Assembly (NCBI GenBank): GCA_002494135.1
Contig: DLBG01000051.1
Coordinates: 1-14,754 of the forward strand
DNA from: Lachnospiraceae bacterium UBA7027
Lineage (GTDB): Bacteria > Bacillota > Clostridia > Lachnospirales > Lachnospiraceae
DNA length: 14,754 nt
Direction: 5' to 3'
Shown: piece after piece, positions 1 to 7,250 of the stretch
Position numbering within the stretch: the stretch's first letter is position 1
Layout of the letters: each line of letters starts with the position of its first letter
The notes under the pieces: model-generated
The model's database searches: none
What the model was told of the DNA's origin: nothing
What the model saw: only the letters and a program-made list of their open reading frames with translations
Program-made: the position numbers and the translations under genes

Positions 1-398
1 GCATCCTTGGTTGCCTGACGCTGAGCATCGTTGAAGTAAGCGGGTACGGTAATAACCGCTTCCGTAACCTTCTCACCCAGATATCCCTCCGCATCGGCCT
101 TCAGTTTCTGAAGAATCATAGCGGAAATCTGCTGAGGTGAATATTTCTTTCCGTCGATGGTACGTCCTCTGTCGGTACCCATATCACGCTTGATGGACAT
201 GATTGTTTTGTCCGCGTTGGTAACCGCCTGACGTTTTGCGGCGTCACCGACAAGTCTGTCACCGTTCTTCGCGAAAGCGACGATGGAAGGGGTCGTTCTC
301 ATACCTTCCTGGTTCGCGATAACGGTAGGCTGTCCGCCTTCCATAACTGCTACACAGCTGTTTGTTGTTCCTAAGTCAATACCAATGATTTTTCCCAT
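1..398 (-). CDS. dnaK: Hsp70 chaperone DnaK, N-terminal 132 codons (runs off the left edge)
   Basis: DnaK is the ATP-dependent cytoplasmic Hsp70 chaperone; it folds proteins together with DnaJ and GrpE. The visible part is the start of the ATPase domain. It begins MGKIIGIDLGTTNSCVAVME, the phosphate-1 loop typical of Hsp70. Around residues 60-75 is NADKTIMSIKRDMGT, and EAVITVPAYFNDAQRQATKD lies at about 113-132. The stretch between IKRDMG and SPQQISAMIL is short; this is the known deletion that separates Gram-positive DnaK from the proteobacterial protein. The start is supported by an AGGAGG ribosome site a few bases upstream (near 405-412). It follows grpE after a 77-bp gap as the third gene of the hrcA operon. 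dnaJ would be expected beyond the edge but cannot be seen. Identification is near certain. Confidence 0.98.
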   Translation of the reverse strand, partial: MGKIIGIDLGTTNSCVAVMEGGQPTVIANQEGMRTTPSIVAFAKNGDRLVGDAAKRQAVTNADKTIMSIKRDMGTDRGRTIDGKKYSPQQISAMILQKLKADAEGYLGEKVTEAVITVPAYFNDAQRQATKD

Positions 399-475
399 TT
401 TTATTACCTCCTGAGTATGGACTCCTGTTTACGTTTATTGTGTACTGTTTCCCGGCGCTTTGTCCGGAGTTGCTT

Positions 476-1096
476 TTAACTTACTACTGCCACCATGCTG
501 TGCCTAATGACACTGTCACGGTAGGTATAACCTTTCTGGAGCTCCTGTGCCACGATGCCGCTTTCATATTCATCGCTCTCGCACTGCATTACCGCATTAT
601 GCAGTTCCGGATTGAATTCTTTTCCGACGGCTTCGATGGGTTTGACGTCCAGTTTGTCAAGCTCACCCATGAGCTGCTTGTATATCATCTGCATGCCTTC
701 CGCATGAGCACTGCCCTGTTCTTCTTCGGGAATGGAAGCAAGCCCCCGTTCAAAATTGTCAACCACGGGAAGGAGTTTTTCGATAACGCTCTTTGCTCCC
801 GCCTCAAACATGGTTTCCTTTTCCTTATCGGTACGCTTGCGGAAATTGTCGAATTCTGCAAGCTGCCTCTTTACCATATCCTCGAGTTCGTCGATGCGCT
901 GCTGTTTCGGATCTTTCTCTTCCTCCGCCTCCTGCTTCCCGGCTTCGGTATCCTTAACTTCGGTTTCCCCGGCTTCGGCTTCATTCGCTTCCGTACCGGT
1001 TTCCCCCTCTGTCGCGGCTTCTTTTGTTTCTTCTTCGCCGGAAGCACCTGCCTCATTCGCGGTTTCTTCCGTCAAATCTTTGATTTCTTCTTCCAT
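476..1096 (-). CDS. grpE: Nucleotide exchange factor GrpE (HSP70 cofactor)
   Basis: GrpE is a cytoplasmic dimer that releases ADP from DnaK and so drives the chaperone cycle. The 206-residue form starting at MEEEIKDL has a very acidic, Glu/Thr/Ala-rich N-terminal tail (about residues 1-70). A coiled-coil segment follows with QQRIDELEDMVKRQLAEFDN, then the family-typical FRKRTDKEKE, then the beta-rich wing with FNPELHNAVMQCESDEYESG and a C-terminal KGYTYRDSVIRHSMV. I chose the ATG at 1096 because AAAGGAAAAC lies at good spacing before it. An in-frame ATG at 1147 would add 17 residues, mostly lysine encoded by that same purine-rich stretch, and its GGGGAG abuts the start codon, so it is less likely. 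It lies 69 bp after hrcA in the same operon and is presumably under CIRCE/HrcA control. Confidence 0.96.
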   Translation of the reverse strand: MEEEIKDLTEETANEAGASGEEETKEAATEGETGTEANEAEAGETEVKDTEAGKQEAEEEKDPKQQRIDELEDMVKRQLAEFDNFRKRTDKEKETMFEAGAKSVIEKLLPVVDNFERGLASIPEEEQGSAHAEGMQMIYKQLMGELDKLDVKPIEAVGKEFNPELHNAVMQCESDEYESGIVAQELQKGYTYRDSVIRHSMVAVVS

Positions 1097-1165
1097 TTTC
1101 TGTTTTCCTTTTTTCTTTTTCTTACCTCTTATTGCCACTGTTCTCATCTCCCCGGAGATTTCATT

Positions 1166-2203
1166 CTATTTCTTGTCATCCTGATACAGCGTATCGAGCT
1201 GTGTTTTGATGGTTTTAAGCGTTCCGACCACCTTTTCGTAATCCATTCGCTTCGGGCCGATGATTCCGATGGTTCCCCGCATACCCTCGCCGAATTCGTA
1301 ATTGGCGGTTACAATACTGCAGTCCTTCATGCTCTGAATCGGGGATTCTTCACCGATGTATACGCGGATGCCGTTCTTGTTCCCGGTCTCATCCATTGCG
1401 CTGTCCACAAGCTGTGCCAGAAGCTCTTTTTCCTCAAATGCGTTGATTAATCCGCTTGCATTCTGTTCGCTTGCGAGCTCCGGATATTTAAAGATGTTGT
1501 TCGCACCGGAAGTGTAAACCTCTAAATCATCGTCATCCTTAATGGTTTCCGCCACCGCATCGATTACGTCTCCGATGAAGGAACCGTACTCGCCGGCCTG
1601 CGCTTTCATCTTGGAAATTAACGCCAGGTTGATTTCCTCGATTGCCAGTCCGTTTAAACTGGTGTTTAAAAGGATATTCAGTTTCAGCATTACTTCGTCG
1701 TTAATCGGCTCATCCACATTAATCATGGTGTTCTTGATAATGTTTCCTTCCGCAACGACTACGGCAAGAATCTGTTCTTCGTTTACCCTGGAGAGCTGGA
1801 TGAATTTTACTTTGTTCCCGGAAACCCTGGGAGCGGTTACCATGGTCGCGTAGTTCGTATTAACCGCCAGGACCTTGGCTACCTGCTTCAAAAGGTGATC
1901 CATTTTCTCATCCTTCTCAACCAGCATTTCTTTCAGTTCTTCCACCTGTCTGGCATTCTCTTCCATCATGCTGTCCACGTAGAGACGATAGCCTTTATCG
2001 GAAGGAATACGTCCTGCGGAAGTGTGCGGCTGAAGGATGTAGCCCATTTCTTCCAGGTCGGACATTTCGTTTCGAATGGTTGCGGAGCTTAAGTTTAAGT
2101 CCGTGTACTTCGAAATGGTTCTTGATCCGACAGGTTCACCGGTTTCCAAATAGTTACGAATAATCGCCTGCAGTATTTTCATTTTGCGTTCATCCAGCTG
2201 CAT
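1166..2203 (-). CDS. hrcA: Heat-inducible transcription repressor HrcA
   Basis: HrcA is the dimeric repressor of class I heat-shock genes; it binds CIRCE operators and depends on the GroEL chaperonin for activity. The 345-residue length is normal for the family. The N-terminal winged helix covers about residues 1-80, with MKILQAIIRNYLETGEPVGS, then SSATIRNEMSDLEEMGYI (recognition helix) and QPHTSAGRIPSDKGYRLYVD, all hallmark HrcA sequence. The GAF-like and inserted dimerising domains follow, with the family-typical IYIGEE-like segment (here VYIGEESPIQSMKDCSIV) and a GTIGIIGPKRMDYEKVVGTL C-terminus. The start is preceded by a strong AAGGAGG. It is the first gene of hrcA-grpE-dnaK. A CIRCE element sits in its leader, so the repressor should control its own operon. 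Confidence 0.98.
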   Translation of the reverse strand: MQLDERKMKILQAIIRNYLETGEPVGSRTISKYTDLNLSSATIRNEMSDLEEMGYILQPHTSAGRIPSDKGYRLYVDSMMEENARQVEELKEMLVEKDEKMDHLLKQVAKVLAVNTNYATMVTAPRVSGNKVKFIQLSRVNEEQILAVVVAEGNIIKNTMINVDEPINDEVMLKLNILLNTSLNGLAIEEINLALISKMKAQAGEYGSFIGDVIDAVAETIKDDDDLEVYTSGANNIFKYPELASEQNASGLINAFEEKELLAQLVDSAMDETGNKNGIRVYIGEESPIQSMKDCSIVTANYEFGEGMRGTIGIIGPKRMDYEKVVGTLKTIKTQLDTLYQDDKK

Positions 2204-2261
2204 CGAAAACCTTCCTCCTTCTCCTGTCCGAAATCAAAAACGGTGGTGATTCTTTGCTTTG

Positions 2262-2288
2262 TTAGCACTCGCTTAACAAGAGTGCTAA
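2262..2288 (-). promoter_or_regulatory. CIRCE operator (HrcA binding site)
   Basis: TTAGCACTC, nine spacer bases, GAGTGCTAA: both 9-bp arms match the CIRCE consensus exactly, and the spacer has the canonical length. It lies about 60 bp before the hrcA start and just downstream of the predicted transcription start, so HrcA bound here would block the operon. Known role from Bacillus and Clostridium; the match itself is seen directly. Confidence 0.97.
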
Positions 2289-2302
2289 TACCTTCAAAAC
2301 AT

Positions 2303-2331
2303 AATCTACCACCGTCGGGAATAATTGTCAA
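2303..2331 (-). promoter_or_regulatory. Sigma-A-type promoter of hrcA-grpE-dnaK
   Basis: Read on the minus strand, a perfect -35 TTGACA (2326-2331) is followed after exactly 17 bases by TAGATT (2303-2308, 4 of 6 to TATAAT). Transcription would begin near 2296, placing CIRCE at the very start of the leader, the arrangement known for hrcA operons in Firmicutes. Confidence 0.85.
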
Positions 2332-2349
2332 CAGTAAAATATCTGCAAA

Positions 2350-2387
2350 ATCATACAAAAAGCCCCACCCGTTTACCGGGTGGGGCC
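2350..2387 (-). terminator. Intrinsic terminator of the Lys/Ala/Pro-rich protein gene
   Basis: A 10-bp GC-rich stem, GCCCCACCCG pairing with CGGGTGGGGC around a 5-base loop (2362-2386), is followed on the minus strand by TTTTTGTATGA. It lies 24 bp after the stop codon at 2411 and just before the -35 box of hrcA, so it insulates the heat-shock operon from the upstream gene. Confidence 0.9.
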
Positions 2388-2410
2388 AGCAATCCTTATT
2401 TATATGCGGA

Positions 2411-3025
2411 TTAGATATTGAAGCTTCCGCTTTCCGTTCCGTTTACTACATAGTAAGCAACGTTCTCATAAGGCTTTACATAGATTTCAACGCTCTTGAA
2501 ATCAGCTGCCTTCTGCTTAAGGTCATATACCCATACATCTTTTGCAATCTTGATCAGATCTGCTTCGCTGTACTTCTTCTCGCCCCACTCTACGAAAATA
2601 GAGCTCTTGGTTGCTTCTACCTTGGGAGCGGCAACTTTCTTAGCGGGAGCAGCCTTCTTAGCAGGTGCTGCTTTCTTGGGAGCTTCTGCCTTCTTTGCGG
2701 GAGCTGCCTTCTTGGGAGCTTCTGCCTTTTTTGCGGGAGCTGCTTTCTTAGCAGGTGCTACCTTCTTGGGAGCTTCTGCCTTCTTAGCAGGTGCTGCCTT
2801 CTTTGCAGGAGCTTCTGCTTTCTTTGCGGGTTCTGCTACCTTTGCAGCTTCTGCCTTCTTGGGAGCTTCTGCCTTCTTTGCAGGTGCTGCTTTCTTTGCG
2901 GGTGCCTTCTTAGCAGGTGCTGCTGCCTTTACGGCTTCTGCCTTTTTCTCTTCCTTAGCTGCTTCAACCTTAACTGCTGCTTTGGCAATCGGTTTAACAA
3001 CCGCTGTTTTCTTTTCTTCTGCCAT
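2411..3025 (-). CDS. Lys/Ala/Pro-rich repeat protein with C-terminal DUF6465-like domain
   Basis: The 204-residue protein starts MAEEKKTAVVKPIAKAAV. From about residue 30 to 135 it is almost wholly PAKKA/EAPKKA repeats, highly basic and reminiscent of histone H1 tails. The last 60 residues (about 141-204) form a different, compact-looking segment: IFVEWGEKKYSEADLIKIAK, then DVWVYDLKQKAADFKSVEIY, ending VKPYENVAYYVVNGTESGSF. That segment resembles the clostridial DUF6465 family as I remember it; no function is established. The basic tail suggests binding to nucleic acid or another polyanion, but this is inference. I chose the ATG at 3025 because AAGGAG lies 9-10 bases upstream; the reading frame stays open to 3190, but that stretch has no repeat character. 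The gene appears monocistronic, with a promoter near 3129-3157 and a strong terminator at 2350-2387. There is no signal peptide or membrane segment. Confidence 0.85.
   Translation of the reverse strand: MAEEKKTAVVKPIAKAAVKVEAAKEEKKAEAVKAAAPAKKAPAKKAAPAKKAEAPKKAEAAKVAEPAKKAEAPAKKAAPAKKAEAPKKVAPAKKAAPAKKAEAPKKAAPAKKAEAPKKAAPAKKAAPAKKVAAPKVEATKSSIFVEWGEKKYSEADLIKIAKDVWVYDLKQKAADFKSVEIYVKPYENVAYYVVNGTESGSFNI
2621..2923 (-). repeat. Degenerate coding repeats for PAKKA/EAPKKA units
   Basis: On the plus strand the stretch is built from variants of GGAGCTTCTGCCTTCTT and GCAGGTGCTGCCTTCTT, repeated over about 300 bp without strict unit length. Units mix in different orders and lysine codons vary, so slippage or unequal exchange could change the copy number. 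Read in frame on the minus strand it encodes residues 35-135 of the Lys/Ala/Pro-rich protein. It is coding repeat, not CRISPR: there are no unique spacers. Confidence 0.85.
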
Positions 3026-3128
3026 GATTCCTGACTCCTTCCTTTTCACCATCGGGTGTTTAGAATTATTTAAAAAGCTTAAAACATTAAAACACCGATT
3101 TATGGTTTTCCCCATAAAACTTAAGTCA

Positions 3129-3157
3129 AGTTTATTGCAAAAACCTTGAAAAGTCAA
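3129..3157 (-). promoter_or_regulatory. Probable promoter of the Lys/Ala/Pro-rich protein gene
   Basis: On the minus strand TTGACT (3152-3157) and TAAACT (3129-3134) are separated by 17 bases. A second TTGACT overlaps the -10 box (3124-3129) with CATAAA about 19 bases downstream, so the true start is uncertain. The rest of the 280-bp intergenic stretch 3026-3305 is AT-rich. I see no gene in it and no convincing terminator for the aminotransferase upstream. Confidence 0.45.
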
Positions 3158-3305
3158 AGGTTTGAGGGCATTTTCTGCCTTTTTACCCATAATTCACAAG
3201 GTTCTAAAGGCAAAACTGTATAAGATGCACAACAAAACAGCCGAATTTTCTACGTTTTTACTCAAAAAGAATTTTGCAAGTCCTTATTTTAATACTCTTT
3301 TAAGA

Positions 3306-4496
3306 TTATCTGCCATATTCTTTCTTGACAAATTCACGAAGAGCTACCAAAGATCTCTCGACTTTTTCCGTGTCGATACAATATGCCATTCTGAAATATC
3401 CCTTTACACCGAAGGAATCGGACGGTACCAGAATCAGGTCATATTTCTTTGCCTTTTCGGAGAATGCAACGGCATCGTCTTCGAGTGCCTTCGGGAAGAT
3501 GTAGAAGGTTCCGCCGGGTTTTACCACTTCGAAGCCCAGATCCACAAGTTCGTTGTAGATTAAGTTCATGTTGGTTTCATATACGGACAGATCCGATGTC
3601 AGATCGATGCATTTTGCAACCGCAATCTGGATTAAGGATGCCGGGCAGTTGTGACCGGTTCCTCTGGAAATCTGACAGCACATCGGCACAATCAGGTTTG
3701 CATCCGTTGCCCTGGGATTCACTGCCACATATCCGAGACGCTCACCGGGAATCGACATCGACTTGGAATAGGAATAGCAGGACAAGGTGTTGTCATAGAA
3801 TTTGGATACGTAAGGTGCATCCACACCCGCGAATACGATTTCACGATACGGTTCATCGGAAATAATGAAAATATCATGACCGTACTCTTTCTGTTTGGAC
3901 TCCAGAATCGATGCGAGCTTTTGAATCGTTTCGGTGGAGTATACGATACCGGACGGATTGTTCGGCGTATTAATCAAAACCGCCTGTACGTTCGGATTCA
4001 GCATTTCCTCGAAAGCATCGAAATTAATCTGGAAGGAAGTTGTGTCCGCGGGAACGACTTTTAAAATCGCACCGGTTTTATTTACGTAAGGATTGTATTC
4101 CGGAAAATACGGAGCAAAGGTCAGCACCTCGTCTCCGGGCTTTGTCACGCAGCGAAGAGCGTGTGCCACCGCACCGGCCGCACCGGATGTCATAAAAATA
4201 TGATCCATGGTGTAATCCATACCGAAGACACGGTTTAAATGATCGGCCGTTACCTCCCTGCTCATGGGGTTCCCGGGATTGGGGCTGTAGCCGTGAAGAT
4301 AAGCGGAATCTTTGGTGTTAAGAAGTTCAATCATCGTTTTCGTCAGTTCCTCCGGAACGGGAACGGACGGGTTGCCCAGAGAATAGTCGAAAACGTTTTC
4401 GTATCCGATTTCCTTTCCTCTGCGGTTTGCATATCCTGCCAGCGCACGAATAACGCTGGGTGCCTGAATCATGTCTTTAAATTCCTGATTAATCAT
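3306..4496 (-). CDS. Pyridoxal-phosphate-dependent aminotransferase, class I/II (aspartate-aminotransferase-like)
   Basis: This is a fold-type I PLP aminotransferase, a cytoplasmic enzyme that moves an amino group between an amino acid and a 2-oxo acid. The 396-residue length is normal for the family. Visible landmarks are YSLGNPSVPVP near the N-terminus (about 38-48), the cofactor-phosphate region FMTSGAAGAVAHALR (101-115), NTPNNPSG at 176-183 (Asn180 to the cofactor ring), SDEPYREI with Asp214 and Tyr217, the Schiff-base lysine Lys245 in SYSKSMSIPGERLGY, and Arg253 for phosphate. A carboxylate-binding arginine probably lies in the C-terminal GYFRMAYC. The start is supported by GAGGG seven bases upstream. 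It stands alone, with its own probable promoter. The substrate cannot be told from sequence; aspartate, alanine or aromatic acceptors are all possible. Confidence 0.92.
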   Translation of the reverse strand: MINQEFKDMIQAPSVIRALAGYANRRGKEIGYENVFDYSLGNPSVPVPEELTKTMIELLNTKDSAYLHGYSPNPGNPMSREVTADHLNRVFGMDYTMDHIFMTSGAAGAVAHALRCVTKPGDEVLTFAPYFPEYNPYVNKTGAILKVVPADTTSFQINFDAFEEMLNPNVQAVLINTPNNPSGIVYSTETIQKLASILESKQKEYGHDIFIISDEPYREIVFAGVDAPYVSKFYDNTLSCYSYSKSMSIPGERLGYVAVNPRATDANLIVPMCCQISRGTGHNCPASLIQIAVAKCIDLTSDLSVYETNMNLIYNELVDLGFEVVKPGGTFYIFPKALEDDAVAFSEKAKKYDLILVPSDSFGVKGYFRMAYCIDTEKVERSLVALREFVKKEYGR

Positions 4497-4532
4497 ATTT
4501 TTTCCCTCACTGAAATTCTGATTACTCGCTTT

Positions 4533-4561
4533 AGTATAGTAAAAAAACCGAATTTTGTATA
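4533..4561 (-). promoter_or_regulatory. Probable promoter of the aminotransferase gene
   Basis: On the minus strand TATACA (4556-4561, 4 of 6 to TTGACA) and TATACT (4533-4538, 5 of 6 to TATAAT) are 17 bases apart. The -10 box ends 36 bp before the start codon, leaving a short leader that carries the GAGGG ribosome site. Moderate support only. Confidence 0.5.
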
Positions 4562-4644
4562 TACTTTAGTTGTGTAAAGAAAGAATTCGATAATGTGCAT
4601 CCGAAACCAAAGACAACGGCTTCGCCGACTGGTACTGGGAAGGT

Positions 4645-5076
4645 ATGCAAGGCGACGATACCGATCCGATTCTGGGAGAAAAAGAAACCGGTCTTTTTAC
4701 CGATAACCTCCATAAATATTTACTGCAGAATAAGCAGTATACCGTGGACGCCGCCATTGCCCGGGCCTTTGACGACTTAACTCCCGTAGCCATGAAAAAA
4801 CACGGGGATTCGTGCATAAGTCCCTGCTGTATTGTTTTTGAAATCTTTTTCCTCGGCATTATGCTGCTCGGTATGGACATCCATCCCGTGAAGGAAAAAT
4901 ACTATCCGAAGGCAACCGTCTGCGATGAGAAATTCGTCGATCAGGAAGCCTGCGAGTACTGCGACGGCATCTATATCGTCGGCATGCATACCTCCTGCCC
5001 GCACTGCGGAGCGCCGGTGAAACCGCATGACTATTACACGGATGAAAACGGCAACATAAAACAAATGATTACCTGA
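4645..5076 (+). CDS. Small zinc-ribbon protein with one hydrophobic segment, probably 5'-truncated
   Basis: I do not recognise the family. The 143-residue frame from the ATG at 4645 holds an acidic N-terminal part (ILGEKETGLFTDNLHKYLLQ, about 9-28), a hydrophobic stretch with clustered cysteines (CISPCCIVFEIFFLGIMLLG, 57-76) that could be a membrane segment, and a C-terminal zinc ribbon with CEYC at 103-106 and CPHC at 118-121 followed by GAPVKPHDY. The start is poor: AAGG sits almost on the ATG. The same frame continues upstream with coding-like residues ETKDNGFADWYWEG back to a stop at 4591-4593, with no start codon in between, so the ATG is probably internal to an older, longer gene. It is the only plus-strand gene in this part of the window, lies divergently from the aminotransferase, and ends at a strong terminator. 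Confidence 0.55.
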   Translation: MQGDDTDPILGEKETGLFTDNLHKYLLQNKQYTVDAAIARAFDDLTPVAMKKHGDSCISPCCIVFEIFFLGIMLLGMDIHPVKEKYYPKATVCDEKFVDQEACEYCDGIYIVGMHTSCPHCGAPVKPHDYYTDENGNIKQMIT

Positions 5077-5083
5077 CAAAACA

Positions 5084-5110
5084 AAAGCTCCGACCGAATG
5101 TCGGAGCTTT
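5084..5110. terminator. Bidirectional intrinsic terminator
   Basis: AAAGCTCCGAC pairs perfectly with GTCGGAGCTTT around a five-base loop (5095-5099). On the plus strand it is followed by ATTTTTACTC, on the minus strand by GCTTTTGTTTTGTC. It sits between the convergent zinc-ribbon gene (end 5076) and dipeptidase gene (end 5123) and can serve both. Confidence 0.92.
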
Positions 5111-5122
5111 ATTTTTACTCAT

Positions 5123-5779
5123 TTACTGGCGTTTCAGATATTCTGCCGAAACCGGGAAAGTAAAATACGTATCCGGGTACGGCTCGTCTTTTAAGGAAAA
5201 ATGCCACCATTCGCAGTCAATCGGCTGAAAACCGTTACGGATCATCGCATTCCTTAAAATCATGCGATTCTCGTACTGTTCCTCGGTAATCCCCCTGTAA
5301 TCCGGGTGCGACAGTTCTCCGAAGTAATCAAAAGGGCCTCCCATGTCCACTTCCCTGCCGGTCTTCATGTCAAAAAGCGTCAGATCAATGGCGCTTCCGC
5401 GGCTGTGGGATGACTGCTTAGCAATATATCCCTTTACGAAAAGTTCCTGTTTCTCCAGTTCCGGGTAGAAATACTGCTTCATTCGAAGGTCCTGTTCCTC
5501 GATTCCCCAGAATACAAACTGTTTCACCGCCGAAGCCGGACGATAGGCATCAAAAACCTTCAGACGGTAACCCTGCACGATCAGTTCACTGCTGACCGAT
5601 TTTAACGCTCTTGCCGCTTCTTTGGTGATAAGCGCAATGGGATCTTCGTATCCGTCAATTCTCTCCCCGATAAAATTAAACCCGGAGTGATACCGTATTT
5701 CCTGAATGATCTGCGGAACATAATCGGCCAGAATCACAAAGCCGGAACAGTCCAGCGTAATATCTGTGGTTTTTGTCAT
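5123..5779 (-). CDS. D-alanyl-D-alanine dipeptidase, VanX/DdpX-like (peptidase M15D)
   Basis: This is a zinc enzyme of the VanX type that cleaves free D-Ala-D-Ala. In vancomycin-resistance clusters it removes the normal cell-wall precursor; elsewhere (DdpX) it helps recycle the dipeptide as a nutrient. With the start at 5779 the protein has 218 residues. Seen are the catalytic arginine in FDAYRPASAV (Arg80), the zinc motif SSHSRGSAIDLTL with His125 and Asp132, FGELSH near 155, and EWWHFS with Glu190 (base) and His193 (zinc). All VanX active-site residues are therefore present. There is no signal peptide, so it should act in the cytoplasm. I chose 5779 because GGGGGT lies 8-9 bases before it; an in-frame ATG at 5833 overlaps the beta-glucosidase end and has no ribosome site. 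It lies 25 bp after the beta-glucosidase as the last gene of the operon. No vanH, vanA or vanS/R is adjacent, so resistance is not implied. Confidence 0.9.
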   Translation of the reverse strand: MTKTTDITLDCSGFVILADYVPQIIQEIRYHSGFNFIGERIDGYEDPIALITKEAARALKSVSSELIVQGYRLKVFDAYRPASAVKQFVFWGIEEQDLRMKQYFYPELEKQELFVKGYIAKQSSHSRGSAIDLTLFDMKTGREVDMGGPFDYFGELSHPDYRGITEEQYENRMILRNAMIRNGFQPIDCEWWHFSLKDEPYPDTYFTFPVSAEYLKRQ

Positions 5780-5804
5780 CTTTCTTACCCCCGTGTAGGA
5801 TTCC

Positions 5805-7232
5805 TTATTTAACGGTATTGGAACTTCCCTCATTCTGCCATCTGGCGCTTCGAACCCAGCGACCGGTGTTGACTGCCAGATTGGCCCCGTTGCTTTCCAT
5901 GGTCTGTTTGTACCAGTACGCGCTGTCCTTGGGGGTTCTCTTTAAGGTCACGAAATCGGTATGGATAATACCGAAACGTCCGTGATAGCCCTGATCCCAC
6001 TCAAAATTGTCCATAACGGACCATAAGAAATATCCGCGGACATCCACGCCGTCATCCGATGCAAGCTGCAGTGCGGAGAGGTAGCGGTCCAGAAAATCGA
6101 TACGGTTCGGATCATGAACCCTGCCGTCCAGTGAAACGGCATCATGACAGGCCATACCGTTTTCGGTAATAAAAATCGGAAGCTTATAACGCTCATACGC
6201 AAACCGCGCGCCCCAGTAGAGGCACTCTTCCATGATGGGCCAGTGAACACCGGTTTCCTGATAACCGGGATAGGTTCTAACATCTTCGGGTTCGCCGTTT
6301 TCTCCGGCTTTTATATAATAACCGTTGTAAATATTCTGTCCGAGGAAGTCGATGGGCTGATGCATCAGTTCCAAATCTTCCTTTGTGATTTCCGGCATCT
6401 CTCCTTTGAAAAGCCGAAGAGAATCTTCGGGGAATTCTCCCAAAAGCACGGGATCCGAAAACCATGCCACGGTCCATGCCCAGTCCCAGGTATCCTTGGT
6501 GATTGAGAAATATTTCTTTCTTGCCGCCTCGATATCCTCCGGGGAATCCGTGGCGGGAATGGGAATCGTGCAGGTCGGTGCATAACCGATTTTCACCGGT
6601 CTTACCGAGTATTTGCGAAGTGCCAGAACAGCCTTGCCGTGTGCCTTTAAAAGGTTAACGGAAGCCTGTGTGGTTTCTTTGTAACCGAGTTTCTTTCCGG
6701 GTGCATGCACGCCGACCACATAACCAAGGCCGATGACACACTGCGGTTCGTTGATGGTAAAGAAGTATTCCACCAGATCGGAAAACCGTTCGGCTACGAT
6801 TCTTGCGTATTCGCCGAAAGCATCCACGATATCCGGATTGACCCAGCCGCCCTTATCTTCGAGGGCCTGCGGCAGATCCCAGTGATAAAGTGTCAGATAC
6901 GGGGTGATTCCGTTCTCTTTCATGGAAGAAATCAGATCACGGTAAAATGCAATTCCTTCCTCCGAAACCTCTCCGGTTCCGTTCGGAAGAATACGGCACC
7001 AGTTGACGGAAAAACGATAGGCCTTAATTCCGAGATCGCGCATCATGGCAAAGTCTTCTTTATACCGGTGCATGTGATCGCAGGCAATAAGTCCGTTTCC
7101 GCCCTTGGTATTGAGAATATTCTCCTCAGAAAAGGTATCCCAGATGCATTTTCCTCTGACATTTACGGGATCGGTTCCCTCCACCTGATAAGCACTTGAG
7201 GCAACACCCCATACAAAATCATCACGAAACAT
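5805..7232 (-). CDS. GH1 family beta-glucosidase
   Basis: A retaining beta-glycosidase of family GH1, which releases glucose (or another sugar) from the non-reducing end of beta-linked disaccharides such as cellobiose. At 475 residues it is full length. The N-terminal signature FVWGVASSAYQVEG (6-19) is intact, as are YRFSVNWCRILPNG (72-85), the acid/base glutamate Glu162 in TINEP, the nucleophile Glu357 in ITENG, and the substrate-binding FLWSVMDNFEWDQGY (402-416). There is no signal peptide, so it works on imported sugars. There is no phosphate-binding lysine/serine set that I can confirm, so a 6-phospho-beta-glucosidase role is less likely but not excluded. GGAG lies seven bases before the start. 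It follows the cellobiose 2-epimerase gene by 18 bp, consistent with shared use of cello- or manno-disaccharides. Confidence 0.95.
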   Translation of the reverse strand: MFRDDFVWGVASSAYQVEGTDPVNVRGKCIWDTFSEENILNTKGGNGLIACDHMHRYKEDFAMMRDLGIKAYRFSVNWCRILPNGTGEVSEEGIAFYRDLISSMKENGITPYLTLYHWDLPQALEDKGGWVNPDIVDAFGEYARIVAERFSDLVEYFFTINEPQCVIGLGYVVGVHAPGKKLGYKETTQASVNLLKAHGKAVLALRKYSVRPVKIGYAPTCTIPIPATDSPEDIEAARKKYFSITKDTWDWAWTVAWFSDPVLLGEFPEDSLRLFKGEMPEITKEDLELMHQPIDFLGQNIYNGYYIKAGENGEPEDVRTYPGYQETGVHWPIMEECLYWGARFAYERYKLPIFITENGMACHDAVSLDGRVHDPNRIDFLDRYLSALQLASDDGVDVRGYFLWSVMDNFEWDQGYHGRFGIIHTDFVTLKRTPKDSAYWYKQTMESNGANLAVNTGRWVRSARWQNEGSSNTVK

Positions 7233-7250
7233 GTTTTCTCTCCTCTTAGC

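Noticed and set aside
1097..1147. Upstream ATG for grpE giving a 223-residue protein
   Set aside because: The added residues are a lysine run encoded by the purine-rich ribosome site of the downstream start, and the upstream ATG has GGGGAG with no proper spacing.
440..1450. Long plus-strand open frame (336 codons) across grpE and hrcA
   Set aside because: It is antisense to two certain genes, is very Phe/Leu-rich as expected from the complement of Glu/Lys-rich coding, and has no ribosome site or family resemblance.
2621..2923. Repeat array that could be mistaken for CRISPR
   Set aside because: Units are degenerate, contiguous and in frame with a protein; there are no spacers and no cas genes.
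2243..3149. Plus-strand frames rich in Cys/Leu/Ser or Ala/Phe/Gly opposite the Lys/Ala/Pro-rich gene, resembling keratin-like or membrane proteins
   Set aside because: They are mirror images of the PAKKA coding repeats; the minus frame has a ribosome site, promoter, terminator and a non-repeat domain.
5123..5779. Vancomycin-resistance cluster
   Set aside because: Only a VanX-like dipeptidase is present; vanH, vanA/B ligase and vanRS are absent next to it, and the kinase/regulator pair 6 kb away is not linked by any other van gene.
5780..5833. Upstream ATG for the dipeptidase giving 236 residues
   Set aside because: It overlaps the end of the beta-glucosidase gene and lacks a ribosome site, whereas the ATG at 5779 has GGGGGT at normal spacing.
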